DNA of 64,000 bases. Origin: JBGPTK01 sp963797765 (GTDB lineage Bacteria; Acidobacteriota; Terriglobia; Acidiferrales; UBA7541). The notes beneath the pieces were generated by a model, which saw only the letters and a program-made list of their open reading frames with translations, did not search any database and was not told the DNA's origin. Where the stretch lies: assembly GCA_963797765.1 (NCBI GenBank), contig CAWCQU010000003.1, positions 372,001 through 436,000 of the forward strand, in the 5' to 3' direction. Position 1 is the first letter of the stretch. Every line of letters begins with the position of its first letter. A program made the translations under genes and the position numbers. Of this stretch, positions 28,997 to 37,228 are shown one piece after another.

Positions 28997-30421
28997 GTGG
29001 CCGTCCACCATGTATCTCAAGCAAGCAAACGCCGCAGCACTCGTCTTGACCAGGCCGTCGCCGTAACCGTTCACGGATCAGATGCGTTCCGCGCACCCTA
29101 CTTGGAAAAAGTATCCACGCTGGCTGTGAATTGTCACGGCTGCCGTTACCACTCGAAATATGACGTGCTGCAGGGAAGCACCGTCTTCCTGGAAGTGAAT
29201 CAGGGTGATGAAAACCACACCATTGCCACGTGCCGCGCGCGCGTGAAGTCCATCCTCCGCCTGATGACCAAGGAGCGCCCCTTCGAAGTCGCCTTGGAAC
29301 TGGAATCGCCAGGAAACGTTTGGGGCGTCGCGCCATCCCCGGAAGATTGGTTTCCCGTCCAGGCAATTTCCATAACCGAACCTGAGGAGCCAGCCGAAAA
29401 TCAGCGGCACATGGTACGAGCGGAATCGCGGCCATCACTGGTGTCCGATCCGGGACTCGCGAGGGTATCCAACGGAATGGGAACCGGCGCGGTCGGGGTA
29501 CTTTCCCCGATGCTTACGGACCTTGTTTCCGGACTGGGCGAACAGATTCAGTTAATGGCTGCGAAATCAGCGGCACTGGCCGTTGACCAGGAAAAGGGCA
29601 GGCACCTGGCCGATTTTCGAGCGCAACTTCAAATCGAGGCCTCGCGAACTCTGGACTCGGTGCTGTCGGCCACGCGGGACGAATTGCGCCACAAGATGCA
29701 GGAAGAGTTGAACCATGTGCGGGATGAGGTGACCCGCACGGCGCAAGAGCGCTGGACCAAAAAGGTGGAGAAGGACCTGGCGGCGATCGCCGAACGCGTG
29801 TCGGCCCAGAACGCGGGCTTAAGCCAACGGGTCGAAGGCATGACGGCCATCGCCGTCGAGCGCCTGCAGACCTCGATCGAAGACGCCCAGATCAATGCCG
29901 CCTCTCAATTCATTGCCGGAGTGCAGCAGCAACTGGCGCCATTGATGGAAGAAGTGGAAACCACGGTTCGGAAAGTTTCGGCCAGTGAGAAAGAGCTGAA
30001 GGGAATATCGCTGGCAGCCGCTCAGCAATTGCAGGTTTTCCTGCAACAGGCGATGCGAAAGGCCGCGGCCGAAGTGAAGGGAAAGCTTTCCGGATGCGAA
30101 AAGGATTTCGAAAATAACCTGAACGCCAAAATAGCCAACGCCCAGGACGACCTGGAGAAGAGAAGCTGCGCGGTGGTGGACGAAAGCGTGGAAACCTTGC
30201 GGCGGCTATCGCAAAGTTGCGAGAAAGCGGTCCATAGTTATCTGCAGAACCAGGCTTCTTCCGTCGTGGATCAAATCGTCAAAAGCGTCCGCGAAAAGAC
30301 GGCCGATATTTCGCAGCAACTGGCCGGCGAAATCGAAGCGCAGACCCGCCGTTATTTCGAATCGATTGGCGCTTTGCTGGCAGAGGTTCCTAAAAAGACG
30401 ATGACCCGCGGCGGTGATTAG
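28997..30421 (+). CDS. PilZ-like domain protein with long coiled coil
   Basis: 474 residues, start GTG at 28997 after GGGAGG. Residues 10-110 resemble a PilZ domain: the RRSTR motif for c-di-GMP near the N-terminus and a beta-rich segment (YLEKVSTLAVNCHGCRYHSK), though the usual D/N-x-S-x-x-G is not perfect. From about residue 165 to the end the protein is almost entirely helical with heptad-like Ala/Gln/Glu/Leu spacing, indicating a long coiled coil similar to chemoreceptor signalling helices. No membrane segment is seen. It is convergent with the GGDEF gene 30457-31845, so c-di-GMP made by that enzyme may be its ligand. Confidence 0.65.
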   Translation: MAVHHVSQASKRRSTRLDQAVAVTVHGSDAFRAPYLEKVSTLAVNCHGCRYHSKYDVLQGSTVFLEVNQGDENHTIATCRARVKSILRLMTKERPFEVALELESPGNVWGVAPSPEDWFPVQAISITEPEEPAENQRHMVRAESRPSLVSDPGLARVSNGMGTGAVGVLSPMLTDLVSGLGEQIQLMAAKSAALAVDQEKGRHLADFRAQLQIEASRTLDSVLSATRDELRHKMQEELNHVRDEVTRTAQERWTKKVEKDLAAIAERVSAQNAGLSQRVEGMTAIAVERLQTSIEDAQINAASQFIAGVQQQLAPLMEEVETTVRKVSASEKELKGISLAAAQQLQVFLQQAMRKAAAEVKGKLSGCEKDFENNLNAKIANAQDDLEKRSCAVVDESVETLRRLSQSCEKAVHSYLQNQASSVVDQIVKSVREKTADISQQLAGEIEAQTRRYFESIGALLAEVPKKTMTRGGD

Positions 30422-30456
30422 GCTTCGCCGGTCCGGAATTCCACTTCACCAAAATC

Positions 30457-31845
30457 TCAAATCACCATGGAGTAGGGAAGCACCAATTTCGCTTGGCGCT
30501 TCTTAGAATAGAGCGCGCGATCCGCCGCCCTTAACAGTTCGGTTACCGTTCCCCCGTCATGGGGATATAACGCGGTTCCGATGCTGGCGGAAAGGCGCGG
30601 CTGCTCTATGTCCGTGGCAAGCCTCTCGCTGATTCGAGTGGACAAAAGTTGCGCGCCCGCCAGATTCGTTTCCGGCAGCACGATCACGAATTCGTCTCCT
30701 CCGTACCGCGCGGCGGTATCGGTGGCGCGGCAAAGAACTCGAACGATGTTCGCCAGGCGGCAGATGGCGCGGCTGCCTGCCAAGTGTCCAAGCGTATCGT
30801 TGATTTTCTTCAATCCGTCCAGGTCCAGAATCAAAATCGCGAACGGCCTTCCGGTTCGTCCGAACCGCTTGATCTCCGCATCCAGAACATCCACCAGCAG
30901 GCGGTAGTTCGCCAGCCCCGTCAACGGATCGCTCACCGCCATCTGACGAACCTTTTCCATGGAGCGCTTGCGTTCGTTCACCTCCGCCCCAAGGATCATC
31001 GAGAGCACCACCATCACTCCCATGAAGGCCTGCAGCAGAAGCAGCGATGAATTTTGATTGGATCGCACGAACGGTCCGTAACCCCGCATCGTGCCCCACA
31101 CCGCGATCCCGGCGATCGCCGTAATCGCCGTGGCCGCTTCCCGCGGCCCGAAGCGAAATGCCGCCCAGATAATGAAGGGAATACAAAGGAATTCGATCGG
31201 CAGGTTCGTGAACTTGAACGGGAAGATTCCTCCAAACAGAGTCAGTGCCACGAAAATGAGCAGCCCGGCCAGCGCGGCGGCTTCAATCATCTTGTCGCGG
31301 TCCCAGCGAATCCGGAAATCCGAGGCCCAGTGCAGCAACAAAGGCGTCACCACCAGCGCGCCCACCGCATCTCCCTGCCACCATGTCCACCACATCGAGC
31401 GGTAATCCACCCAGGAAGCGAATCCGGTCAGGCACAGAGTGGTCACACCGAATGTGGAACTCAGCGCGGTGCTCAACATCGCCGCCAGAAAAGTAAACTT
31501 GAAAATGTCCTGTGTGCGATCGAAAGCGTTGCGGCCGCCGGCGAAACAGATCACCAGATATCCGCCCATCAATCCTTCCAAAGTGTTTCCGGTAGCGATT
31601 CCGAGGGCGGAGAGGGCAGAGCCGGCCGTGGTCACATTCACCAGAAAAGACCCGATGAATATCGCCGGCCACACCCGGTATCCCAAGATCAAAAAAGCCG
31701 CCAATGCGATTCCCGTGGGAGGCCAAACCGCCGAGACGCTGGCATGCACGAACGCAAAGCTCAGCCCAAACTTCCCCGCGGCGAAATACAGCGCCGCCAG
31801 CGCCACCATCAGGGCCCATCGTCGAGAGAGTTTGAGAGTGTGCAT
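30457..31845 (-). CDS. membrane diguanylate cyclase, MASE1-GGDEF
   Basis: Synthesises c-di-GMP. The N-terminal about 290 residues form a MASE1-like membrane sensor with eight or so helices (FVHASVSAVWPPTGIALAAF, WTWWQGDAVGALVVTPLLL). The C-terminal GGDEF domain starts at DPLTGLANYRLL and has the intact active site ARYGGDEFVIVLPE and the I-site RATD five residues before it, so product inhibition is expected. The ATG at 31845 gives 462 residues; an upstream TTG would add ten residues. It is convergent with the PilZ/coiled-coil gene. Confidence 0.92.
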   Translation of the reverse strand: MHTLKLSRRWALMVALAALYFAAGKFGLSFAFVHASVSAVWPPTGIALAAFLILGYRVWPAIFIGSFLVNVTTAGSALSALGIATGNTLEGLMGGYLVICFAGGRNAFDRTQDIFKFTFLAAMLSTALSSTFGVTTLCLTGFASWVDYRSMWWTWWQGDAVGALVVTPLLLHWASDFRIRWDRDKMIEAAALAGLLIFVALTLFGGIFPFKFTNLPIEFLCIPFIIWAAFRFGPREAATAITAIAGIAVWGTMRGYGPFVRSNQNSSLLLLQAFMGVMVVLSMILGAEVNERKRSMEKVRQMAVSDPLTGLANYRLLVDVLDAEIKRFGRTGRPFAILILDLDGLKKINDTLGHLAGSRAICRLANIVRVLCRATDTAARYGGDEFVIVLPETNLAGAQLLSTRISERLATDIEQPRLSASIGTALYPHDGGTVTELLRAADRALYSKKRQAKLVLPYSMVI

Positions 31846-31998
31846 GATCTTTCGCCAGGCCCCCACCCGGCTCAAGCGTGCCTTTCACTTGATTAGAAGC
31901 AGGGAATGGCTTCGGCGATACCAGGGACGTGCTTTCCGGGTACGCATCAGTTATCAGGAAAACACCGTAGGGGACCCTAGGGGGCCAAGTGCCCAAAA

Positions 31999-32030
31999 GA
32001 GCCAATTTTCAAGAAAAGACAAATTGGCTC
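31999..32030. promoter_or_regulatory. inverted repeat upstream of the MocR-type gene
   Basis: GAGCCAATTT (31999-32008) and AAATTGGCTC (32021-32030) are perfect inverted arms around 12 bases. The same AAATTGGC core recurs in the next hairpin, 26 bases on. It is a likely operator for autoregulation by the adjacent regulator. Confidence 0.6.
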
Positions 32031-32055
32031 TTTACGACGCCAGAAACGGGTGTAA

Positions 32056-32079
32056 ATTGGCCTGTAGGAGCAGGCCAAT
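32056..32079 (+). promoter_or_regulatory. hairpin enclosing the ribosome-binding site of the MocR-type gene
   Basis: ATTGGCCTG (32056-32064) pairs perfectly with CAGGCCAAT (32071-32079); the six-base loop TAGGAG is the Shine-Dalgarno site, and the right arm contains the A and T of the start codon at 32078. Folded, it would hide the start codon and could repress translation. The palindrome may instead, or also, be a DNA operator. Confidence 0.6.
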
Positions 32080-33625
32080 GATTCCTCTCCAATTGCAGTC
32101 CAAAAGTCATATTCCGCTCTACGTTCAGCTGCGCGACCAATTGCGCTCGCTGGTTTACTCCGGCGAATTGCGGCCGGGAGATCGCATCCCAGCCAGCCGC
32201 GAGCTTGCGGTGCAACTCGGAGTTCATCGCACCACCGTGGCGAATGCTTACGCGGACCTGGAATCCGAAGGCCTGATTCGCGGCTTCGTCGGCCGCGGCA
32301 CTTATATTTCGGATCTTCTTCTCAAGCGCCAGTTCACTCCGCCACCCCGTACCAACGGAAATAGTGGGCTGCGCTGGGAAGCACTGTTTGCCGACGACCG
32401 CGGCGACGAAAACTTGGGCCGGCTCATGCCCGATATTCCAGAGGACGCAATCGCCTTCGTCACCGCCAAGCCCTCCGAGGAATTTTTCCCAGTCGAGGAT
32501 TTCCGGCGCTGCTGCAACGCTGTTTTGAAATCCGAAGGAAGGCGAATCCTGCAGTTGGGTTCCTCGGATGGCTACCCTCCGTTGAAACAAGCGCTCACCG
32601 ATCTTCTGACTGGCGAAGGCTTGGTCGTGAAGCCCGGTCAATTGCTCATCACTGATGGCTGCCAGCAAGCGCTCGACCTGCTCTGCAAAGCTTTCTTGCG
32701 GCCGGGCGATTCCGTGGTTCTCGAAAATCCCACTTATCCCGGCGCGATCGCCATCTTCACCGGCGCGCGCGTGCGCTGCCTGGGAGTGCCGGTGGAAACG
32801 CACGCCGGACGAACCGGGTCTGCAGGCATGAACCTGGAAGCCCTGGAATCGGTGTTAATGCAAAACCGCGTGAAGCTGATCGTGGTCACACCCGATTTCC
32901 AAAATCCCACCGGGACGACCATGGGCGTGAACGAGCGGCGGAAACTGCTCGAAATCGCCAGCCGTTTCCAGGTCGCCGTGGTGGAAGACCACATTTACGC
33001 GCGGCTCCGTTTCCGGGAAAAGGAAGTCCCGTCGCTGAAATCCCTGGACCGCTCCGGCATCGTGATTCACATCGACAGTTTTTCAAAGGTGGCTTTCCCA
33101 GGAATGCGCGTGGGCTGGATCATCGGACCGGAAACCGTGATTGAGCGGCTGCGCTTGGTCAAGCAGGCCACCGACCTGCACACCGATCAACTCGCGCAGG
33201 CCACCTTCGCGGAATTTTTGCGCCGGGGCTATTTCGAGAAGCATCTCGCCAAGATGAAAAAAGTCTACGGTGCCCGGCTCGACGCAATCGAAAATACTCT
33301 GGAACGCCTGATGCCCTCGGGCACCGAATGGACCAAGCCGGATGGCGGTATGTCCGTCTGGGTTACCCTGCCCGCGGGACTCGACGCAGGAGAAATGCTC
33401 CACCAATTGACCGATCGCGGCGTGCACTACGTCCCGGGAAGATATTTTTACCTCCAGAATCCCGAGCCAAATACCCTGCGCTTGGGATTCGCGGGTGTAG
33501 ACGAGAAGCGCATCGTGCGCGGTATTTCGATGTTGGGCGAATTCTTACGCGCGCAAATCGCCAAGCGCGAACGAGGCATGCGCCGGATGGACGAGCCATC
33601 GGCAGCCCGAGTAGCCCTGGTCTAA
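32078..33625 (+). CDS. MocR/PdxR-type regulator: GntR HTH fused to an aminotransferase-like domain
   Basis: 515 residues. Residues 10-75 are a GntR-type winged helix (IPLYVQLRDQLRSLVYSGEL, GDRIPASRELAVQLGVHRTT). From about 110 to the end is a fold-type I aminotransferase domain with LQLGSSDGYPPLKQAL, VVTPDFQNPTGTTMG, VVEDHIYARLRF and the PLP lysine in HIDSFSKVAFPGMRVGW. Such proteins sense PLP or an amino-acid adduct and usually regulate a neighbouring gene. pdxS and pdxT lie 0.9 kb downstream in the same direction, so a PdxR role is plausible but unproven. The ATG at 32078 lies in the hairpin described above. Confidence 0.88.
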   Translation: MIPLQLQSKSHIPLYVQLRDQLRSLVYSGELRPGDRIPASRELAVQLGVHRTTVANAYADLESEGLIRGFVGRGTYISDLLLKRQFTPPPRTNGNSGLRWEALFADDRGDENLGRLMPDIPEDAIAFVTAKPSEEFFPVEDFRRCCNAVLKSEGRRILQLGSSDGYPPLKQALTDLLTGEGLVVKPGQLLITDGCQQALDLLCKAFLRPGDSVVLENPTYPGAIAIFTGARVRCLGVPVETHAGRTGSAGMNLEALESVLMQNRVKLIVVTPDFQNPTGTTMGVNERRKLLEIASRFQVAVVEDHIYARLRFREKEVPSLKSLDRSGIVIHIDSFSKVAFPGMRVGWIIGPETVIERLRLVKQATDLHTDQLAQATFAEFLRRGYFEKHLAKMKKVYGARLDAIENTLERLMPSGTEWTKPDGGMSVWVTLPAGLDAGEMLHQLTDRGVHYVPGRYFYLQNPEPNTLRLGFAGVDEKRIVRGISMLGEFLRAQIAKRERGMRRMDEPSAARVALV

Positions 33626-33660
33626 GCTGGCCGAATTGCGCAAATCGCAATTCGGGCTAT

Positions 33661-33775
33661 TCGTAGGGGCGCTGCTTGCTGCGCCCGCGGCGTTAATTTC
33701 GCAGTGGGGTAGCGTCTGACTAGCTCGAGCAGTCATTCCGAGTGCCGGGCCTCACCCGGCGCGAGGAATCCAGGG
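33661..33775. repeat. GTAGGGGC palindrome followed by a GTCATTCCGAG hairpin repeat
   Basis: TCGTAGGGGCGCTGCTTGCT followed by GCGCCCG (33661-33688) is a compact copy of the main palindrome family. At 33732-33771, GTCATTCCGAG, GCCGGG, CCCGGC and GCGAGGAATCC form the second family, also seen at 15959 and 60428. Confidence 0.75.
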
Positions 33776-33875
33776 TAAATCGCGCCAGAACACGAAGTGG
33801 TGAAGTTCTAGCAAGAATGAATTTGAAGCGTACAACGCTGTAGAATTATCAGCACCGAAAGGAACTGCGCGCGAA

Positions 33876-34307
33876 ATGAAAGAGCTCGAACCGAACCCAA
33901 CAAACGGTTGCTTCGGCTGTGGCGGCACAAACCCTCACGGAATGAAGCTGGCCTTCGAGCAGGATGACGAAAACCGCCGAATCATCGGCCGCTTCCGTCT
34001 AGGCGCCACGTACCAGGGCGGCGCCGGTTTCCTCCACGGCGGAATCATCGCTCTCCTTCTCGACGAAGTAATGGGCAAAGTAGGCCGGCTCAGCAACCTT
34101 CGCGCGGTGACGGCGGAATTGTCTGTGGAATACTTGAAGCCAATTCTGGTCGATCAGGAAATCGTGATCGAAGGTCGCCAAGTCGAGCGCAAAGGCCGCA
34201 ATCTCTTTCACGTAGGCGAAATCCGCGATGAGGCAGGTGTGCTTCTAGCCCGCGGCAAAGGCCGCTTCGTAGTCCTGCGCGAAGCGGTAGCAAGCGAGAA
34301 GTCATGA
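33876..34307 (+). CDS. PaaI-type hotdog-fold thioesterase
   Basis: 143 residues with a hotdog fold of the PaaI/YbgC type. The key motif GGAGFLHGGIIALLLDEVMG places the substrate-binding HGG and the catalytic acid; a CFGCGGTNPHGMKL segment precedes it, as in many small acyl-CoA thioesterases. It probably hydrolyses an acyl-CoA in the cytoplasm; the acyl group is unknown. It lies between the MocR-type gene and pdxS without close spacing to either. Confidence 0.85.
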   Translation: MKELEPNPTNGCFGCGGTNPHGMKLAFEQDDENRRIIGRFRLGATYQGGAGFLHGGIIALLLDEVMGKVGRLSNLRAVTAELSVEYLKPILVDQEIVIEGRQVERKGRNLFHVGEIRDEAGVLLARGKGRFVVLREAVASEKS

Positions 34308-34364
34308 TTAGCTCAGGTTTGGAAGTGAAATTGAATTGCAATGACACTGCCTGTTTCACGGATG

Positions 34365-34504
34365 TTTTTCAGGGGGTCGGAGCTTCCGCGCCGTTTGTGT
34401 CCCGATGCTTTTGATCGGGAAGCTCCGACATACGAATGGCCTTGAAGATTTGGGCTTTCGCGTATTTTGCGTCCCGACGATTTCAGTCGGGAAGCCCCTG
34501 AAGC
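34365..34504. repeat. long AGGGGGTCGGAGC...CCCCTGAAGC repeat with internal palindromes
   Basis: The element opens with TTTTTCAGGGGGTCGGAGCTT and closes with GGGAAGCCCCTGAAGC. Inside are two inverted pieces built on GTCCCGATGCTTTTGATCGGGA and GTCCCGACGATTTCAGTCGGGA, shown here only by name of their cores. Shorter versions occur at 39191, 52800, 58833 and 61372. It lies upstream of pdxS and may form part of its long leader. Confidence 0.65.
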
Positions 34505-34564
34505 AAACGACTTGTGACGATAGGTAATGGAATCCTAAATTCAAGGAGTAAGGGGGATAGGCAA

Positions 34565-35608
34565 ATGGCATCGAAGAATCACGGAAAATTCAGTTCGAAA
34601 AACGGCGGCAGCAAATCACCGAAAAACGGAGGCAACGGCCACAGCATCGCGCCGAGAGACGGCGGCGAACAAGCCGCAGCCAGCACCAACAAGGTCTCAG
34701 CCGCTCACATCGGCGGAACCTCCGCAACCAACACAGACCTCTGGCGCGTAAAAGTAGGTCTAGCCGAAATGCTCAAAGGTGGCGTAATCATGGATGTAAC
34801 CAACGCCGAACAAGCCTCCATCGCCGAAAAGGCAGGAGCCTGCGCCGTAATGGCTCTCGAGCGCGTCCCCTCCGACATCCGCAAAGACGGCGGCGTAGCC
34901 CGCATGGCCGCCCCGCGAATCATTCGCGAAATCATGGAGACCGTCTCGATCCCGGTGATGGCCAAGTGCCGCATCGGCCACTTCGCCGAAGCGCAAGTGC
35001 TCGAAGCCCTCGAAGTGGATTTCATCGACGAAAGCGAAGTCCTCACTCCCGCCGACGAAGAGCATCACGTCTGGAAACACGGCTTCCGCGTTCCCTTCGT
35101 CTGTGGAGCGCGCAACCTCGGCGAAGCCTTGCGCCGCATCGCCGAAGGCGCGGCAATGGTCCGCACCAAGGGCGAAGCCGGCTCCGGCAACATCGTCGAA
35201 GCCGTCCGCCACATGCGCGCCATCATGAGCGAGATGCGCCGCCTGACCACTCTTGGCGAAGAAGAATTGGTCCACACCGCCAAGGAACTAGGCGCCCCGC
35301 TAGACTTGGTTCAATACGTCGCCAAGAACGGCAAGCTCCCAGTCCCCAATTTTTCCGCAGGCGGAATCGCCACTCCTGCCGATGCAGCCCTGGTGATGCA
35401 CCTGGGCGCCCAAGCCGTCTTCGTAGGCTCCGGCATCTTCAAATCCAGCGACCCAGCCCAGCGCGCCAGAGCCATAGTAAAAGCCACAACCCATTACCAG
35501 GATCCCAAAGCAGTCCTGGAGGCCTCCGAAGAACTAGGCGAAGCCATGAAGGGCCTGGACATCCGCCAAATGGAAGAAAAAGATCTACTACAAACCCGCG
35601 GCTGGTAA
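34565..35608 (+). CDS. pdxS: pyridoxal 5'-phosphate synthase subunit PdxS
   Basis: Lyase subunit that builds PLP from ribose 5-phosphate, glyceraldehyde 3-phosphate and ammonia from PdxT. The canonical protein starts near residue 59 (LWRVKVGLAEMLKGGVIMDV); the two active-site lysines lie in PVMAKCRIGHFAEAQ and VRTKGEAGSGNIVEAVRH. The ATG at 34565 follows AAGGAGTAAGGGGG. A low-complexity Asn/Gly/Ser/Lys-rich extension of about 55 residues precedes the core, unusual for PdxS, and gives 347 residues in all. pdxT follows after 218 bases carrying repeats. Confidence 0.95.
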   Translation: MASKNHGKFSSKNGGSKSPKNGGNGHSIAPRDGGEQAAASTNKVSAAHIGGTSATNTDLWRVKVGLAEMLKGGVIMDVTNAEQASIAEKAGACAVMALERVPSDIRKDGGVARMAAPRIIREIMETVSIPVMAKCRIGHFAEAQVLEALEVDFIDESEVLTPADEEHHVWKHGFRVPFVCGARNLGEALRRIAEGAAMVRTKGEAGSGNIVEAVRHMRAIMSEMRRLTTLGEEELVHTAKELGAPLDLVQYVAKNGKLPVPNFSAGGIATPADAALVMHLGAQAVFVGSGIFKSSDPAQRARAIVKATTHYQDPKAVLEASEELGEAMKGLDIRQMEEKDLLQTRGW

Positions 35609-35630
35609 TCGACCACCCGCCCAAACGCAT

Positions 35631-35756
35631 GTAGGGGCCGGCTTTGGGCGTGCGAATTTTGCACCCCGATGAATTTGATCGGGGCGCCCGCTTTTGACTC
35701 GCATCGCGGCGCCGTTCGGGCCGTCTTCGTAGGGGCGCTGCTTGCCGCGCCCGGCC
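35631..35756. repeat. one nested and one simple GTAGGGGC palindrome
   Basis: 35631-35694 has GTAGGGGCCGGC, a TTTTGCACCCCGAT...ATCGGGGCG insert and then GCGCCCGC, i.e. a palindrome placed inside the loop of another. 35729-35756 is a simple copy, GTAGGGGCGCTGCTTGCC with GCGCCCGG. Both lie between pdxS and pdxT. Confidence 0.75.
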
Positions 35757-35826
35757 TTTGACCTACGTAGCAGCACAAAATTCCGCTCGGCAGATTATTT
35801 CTTTGACGAACCAAACGAGTAGAACC

Positions 35827-36405
35827 ATGAAAATCGGCATCCTGGCAATCCAAGGCGATTACGAAGCCCACGCAAAAATGTTGGAACGCATAGGCGTAGC
35901 CTATGTATTCGTGCGTACTCCAAATGATCTATCAGGCTTGAACGGCTTAATCCTCCCAGGCGGCGAAAGCACCACCCACCTGAAAGTAATCACCGAAGAG
36001 GGCCTCCTCCCCGCAATCCAAAATTTCGCCAAGCAAGGCGGCGCTTTCTTCGGCACCTGTGCAGGAGCAATCCTACTGGCCAAAGAAGTCCACCGCCCGG
36101 ATCAAGCCTCCCTGGGCCTCCTCGATATGACCGTCCTCCGCAACGGCTACGGACGCCAGCTAGCCAGCGAAGTCCGCATGGGCGAATCCAAACTCACCGA
36201 TCACCCCATCGAAATGGTCTTCATCCGAGCCCCAATCATCGACAAAGTAGGCTCAGGTGTCGAAGTCCTAGCCGAAAACGAAGGCTACCCAGTAATGGTC
36301 CGCCAAGGCCGCATCCTAGCCGCAACCTTCCACCCCGAATTAACCACCGATCCAACCGTCCATAAATATTTTGTGAAAATCGCAGGAAACGGAAAATCAA
36401 ATTGA
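35827..36405 (+). CDS. pdxT: pyridoxal 5'-phosphate synthase glutaminase subunit PdxT
   Basis: Class I glutaminase that delivers ammonia to PdxS. The N-terminus is KIGILAIQGDYEAHAKMLER; the oxyanion loop is LILPGGESTTHLK, the nucleophile Cys78 is in FFGTCAGAILLA, and the His/Glu pair is in AATFHPELTTD. The product is 192 residues, normal for the family. The ATG at 35827 starts exactly at the conserved N-terminus. Confidence 0.95.
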   Translation: MKIGILAIQGDYEAHAKMLERIGVAYVFVRTPNDLSGLNGLILPGGESTTHLKVITEEGLLPAIQNFAKQGGAFFGTCAGAILLAKEVHRPDQASLGLLDMTVLRNGYGRQLASEVRMGESKLTDHPIEMVFIRAPIIDKVGSGVEVLAENEGYPVMVRQGRILAATFHPELTTDPTVHKYFVKIAGNGKSN

Positions 36406-36660
36406 CCTCGTGTCAAGCGTAGGAAACAACCTCAGCCTCTGAATCCTGTGTTAATCAGGCACTCAGGAAAAGTGATATGCTTTTTTCGCATTCGGGTAAT
36501 TGCGCCGGCGAGAACCAACATGCATGGATTGAGTGAGGACATAGATCTAAGCTTTTTGATCGGCCGCCCACGTGGCCAGGCCAGACTACCATCATCTAAA
36601 TTTTGGTTCGCAGGGTTGTTGTGGCTCCGCCTGCCTTATCTTGGATGCAAGGAGTAAGGA

Positions 36661-37149
36661 GTGGCGACGAGACCGGAATACGATTTCTTAGATTCGGCAA
36701 AATATCTCTATTTACGAGAGCTTTCAGAGCCGTGCGATAATTCTCTCCGCTTGGTCGTGCAAGAGGCCGTTGCCAATCCTGACGGGCAAGTCGGCCCCAT
36801 CCCTGACCTTCCCGGATTGGCAAAAGTGTTGGAAGGCGCATCACCGATTGAGTGCAGTGTCAGCTGCCGAACGTTTGAACTTAGATGGAATCACTATGTA
36901 GCGTACTTGGTCACCGAAGAATGCGCCGGCTCATGTGGGCAATATGACGATGAAGTGTTTACAGGCAACCTGTTTCGGATCTATACAAAATCGCATTTTC
37001 TTGAGCATCTTGTGCGAGACACTGGCGGCCACGCCCAGGAAATCCGTCATTACAAATTATTGTGTCTAAATCATTTGATAGACGTAGCTGCTTACGGTCC
37101 CCCTGAAATCAAGCAGGCTGGGCCGGACTCATCTGTGCGAATACAGTGA
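36661..37149 (+). CDS. hypothetical protein
   Basis: 162 residues from GTG at 36661, preceded by AAGGAGTAAGGA. The composition is that of a cytoplasmic globular protein (LRLVVQEAVANPDGQVGPIP, FELRWNHYVAYLVTEECAGS) with five or so cysteines and no signal peptide. No family is recognised. The 255 bases between pdxT and this gene contain no convincing feature other than a short frame ending just before it (36448-36657) that I regard as doubtful. Confidence 0.6.
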   Translation: MATRPEYDFLDSAKYLYLRELSEPCDNSLRLVVQEAVANPDGQVGPIPDLPGLAKVLEGASPIECSVSCRTFELRWNHYVAYLVTEECAGSCGQYDDEVFTGNLFRIYTKSHFLEHLVRDTGGHAQEIRHYKLLCLNHLIDVAAYGPPEIKQAGPDSSVRIQ

Positions 37150-37228
37150 TTGCCGACACATCCTGCTAGCTTCTCCGGGTGAGCTCCTCGCGGTGACACC
37201 AACCCCCATTTTCCAGTATCCTTCAATC

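Noticed and set aside
31439..32077. N-terminal extension of the MocR regulator
   Set aside because: The open frame upstream of 32078 overlaps the GGDEF gene on the other strand and has no similarity; the ATG at 32078 has a Shine-Dalgarno site and starts the GntR domain.
36448..36657. Small frame before the 36661 gene
   Set aside because: Only a few residues (LSEDIDLSFLIGR) look protein-like and the rest does not; there is no ribosome-binding site.
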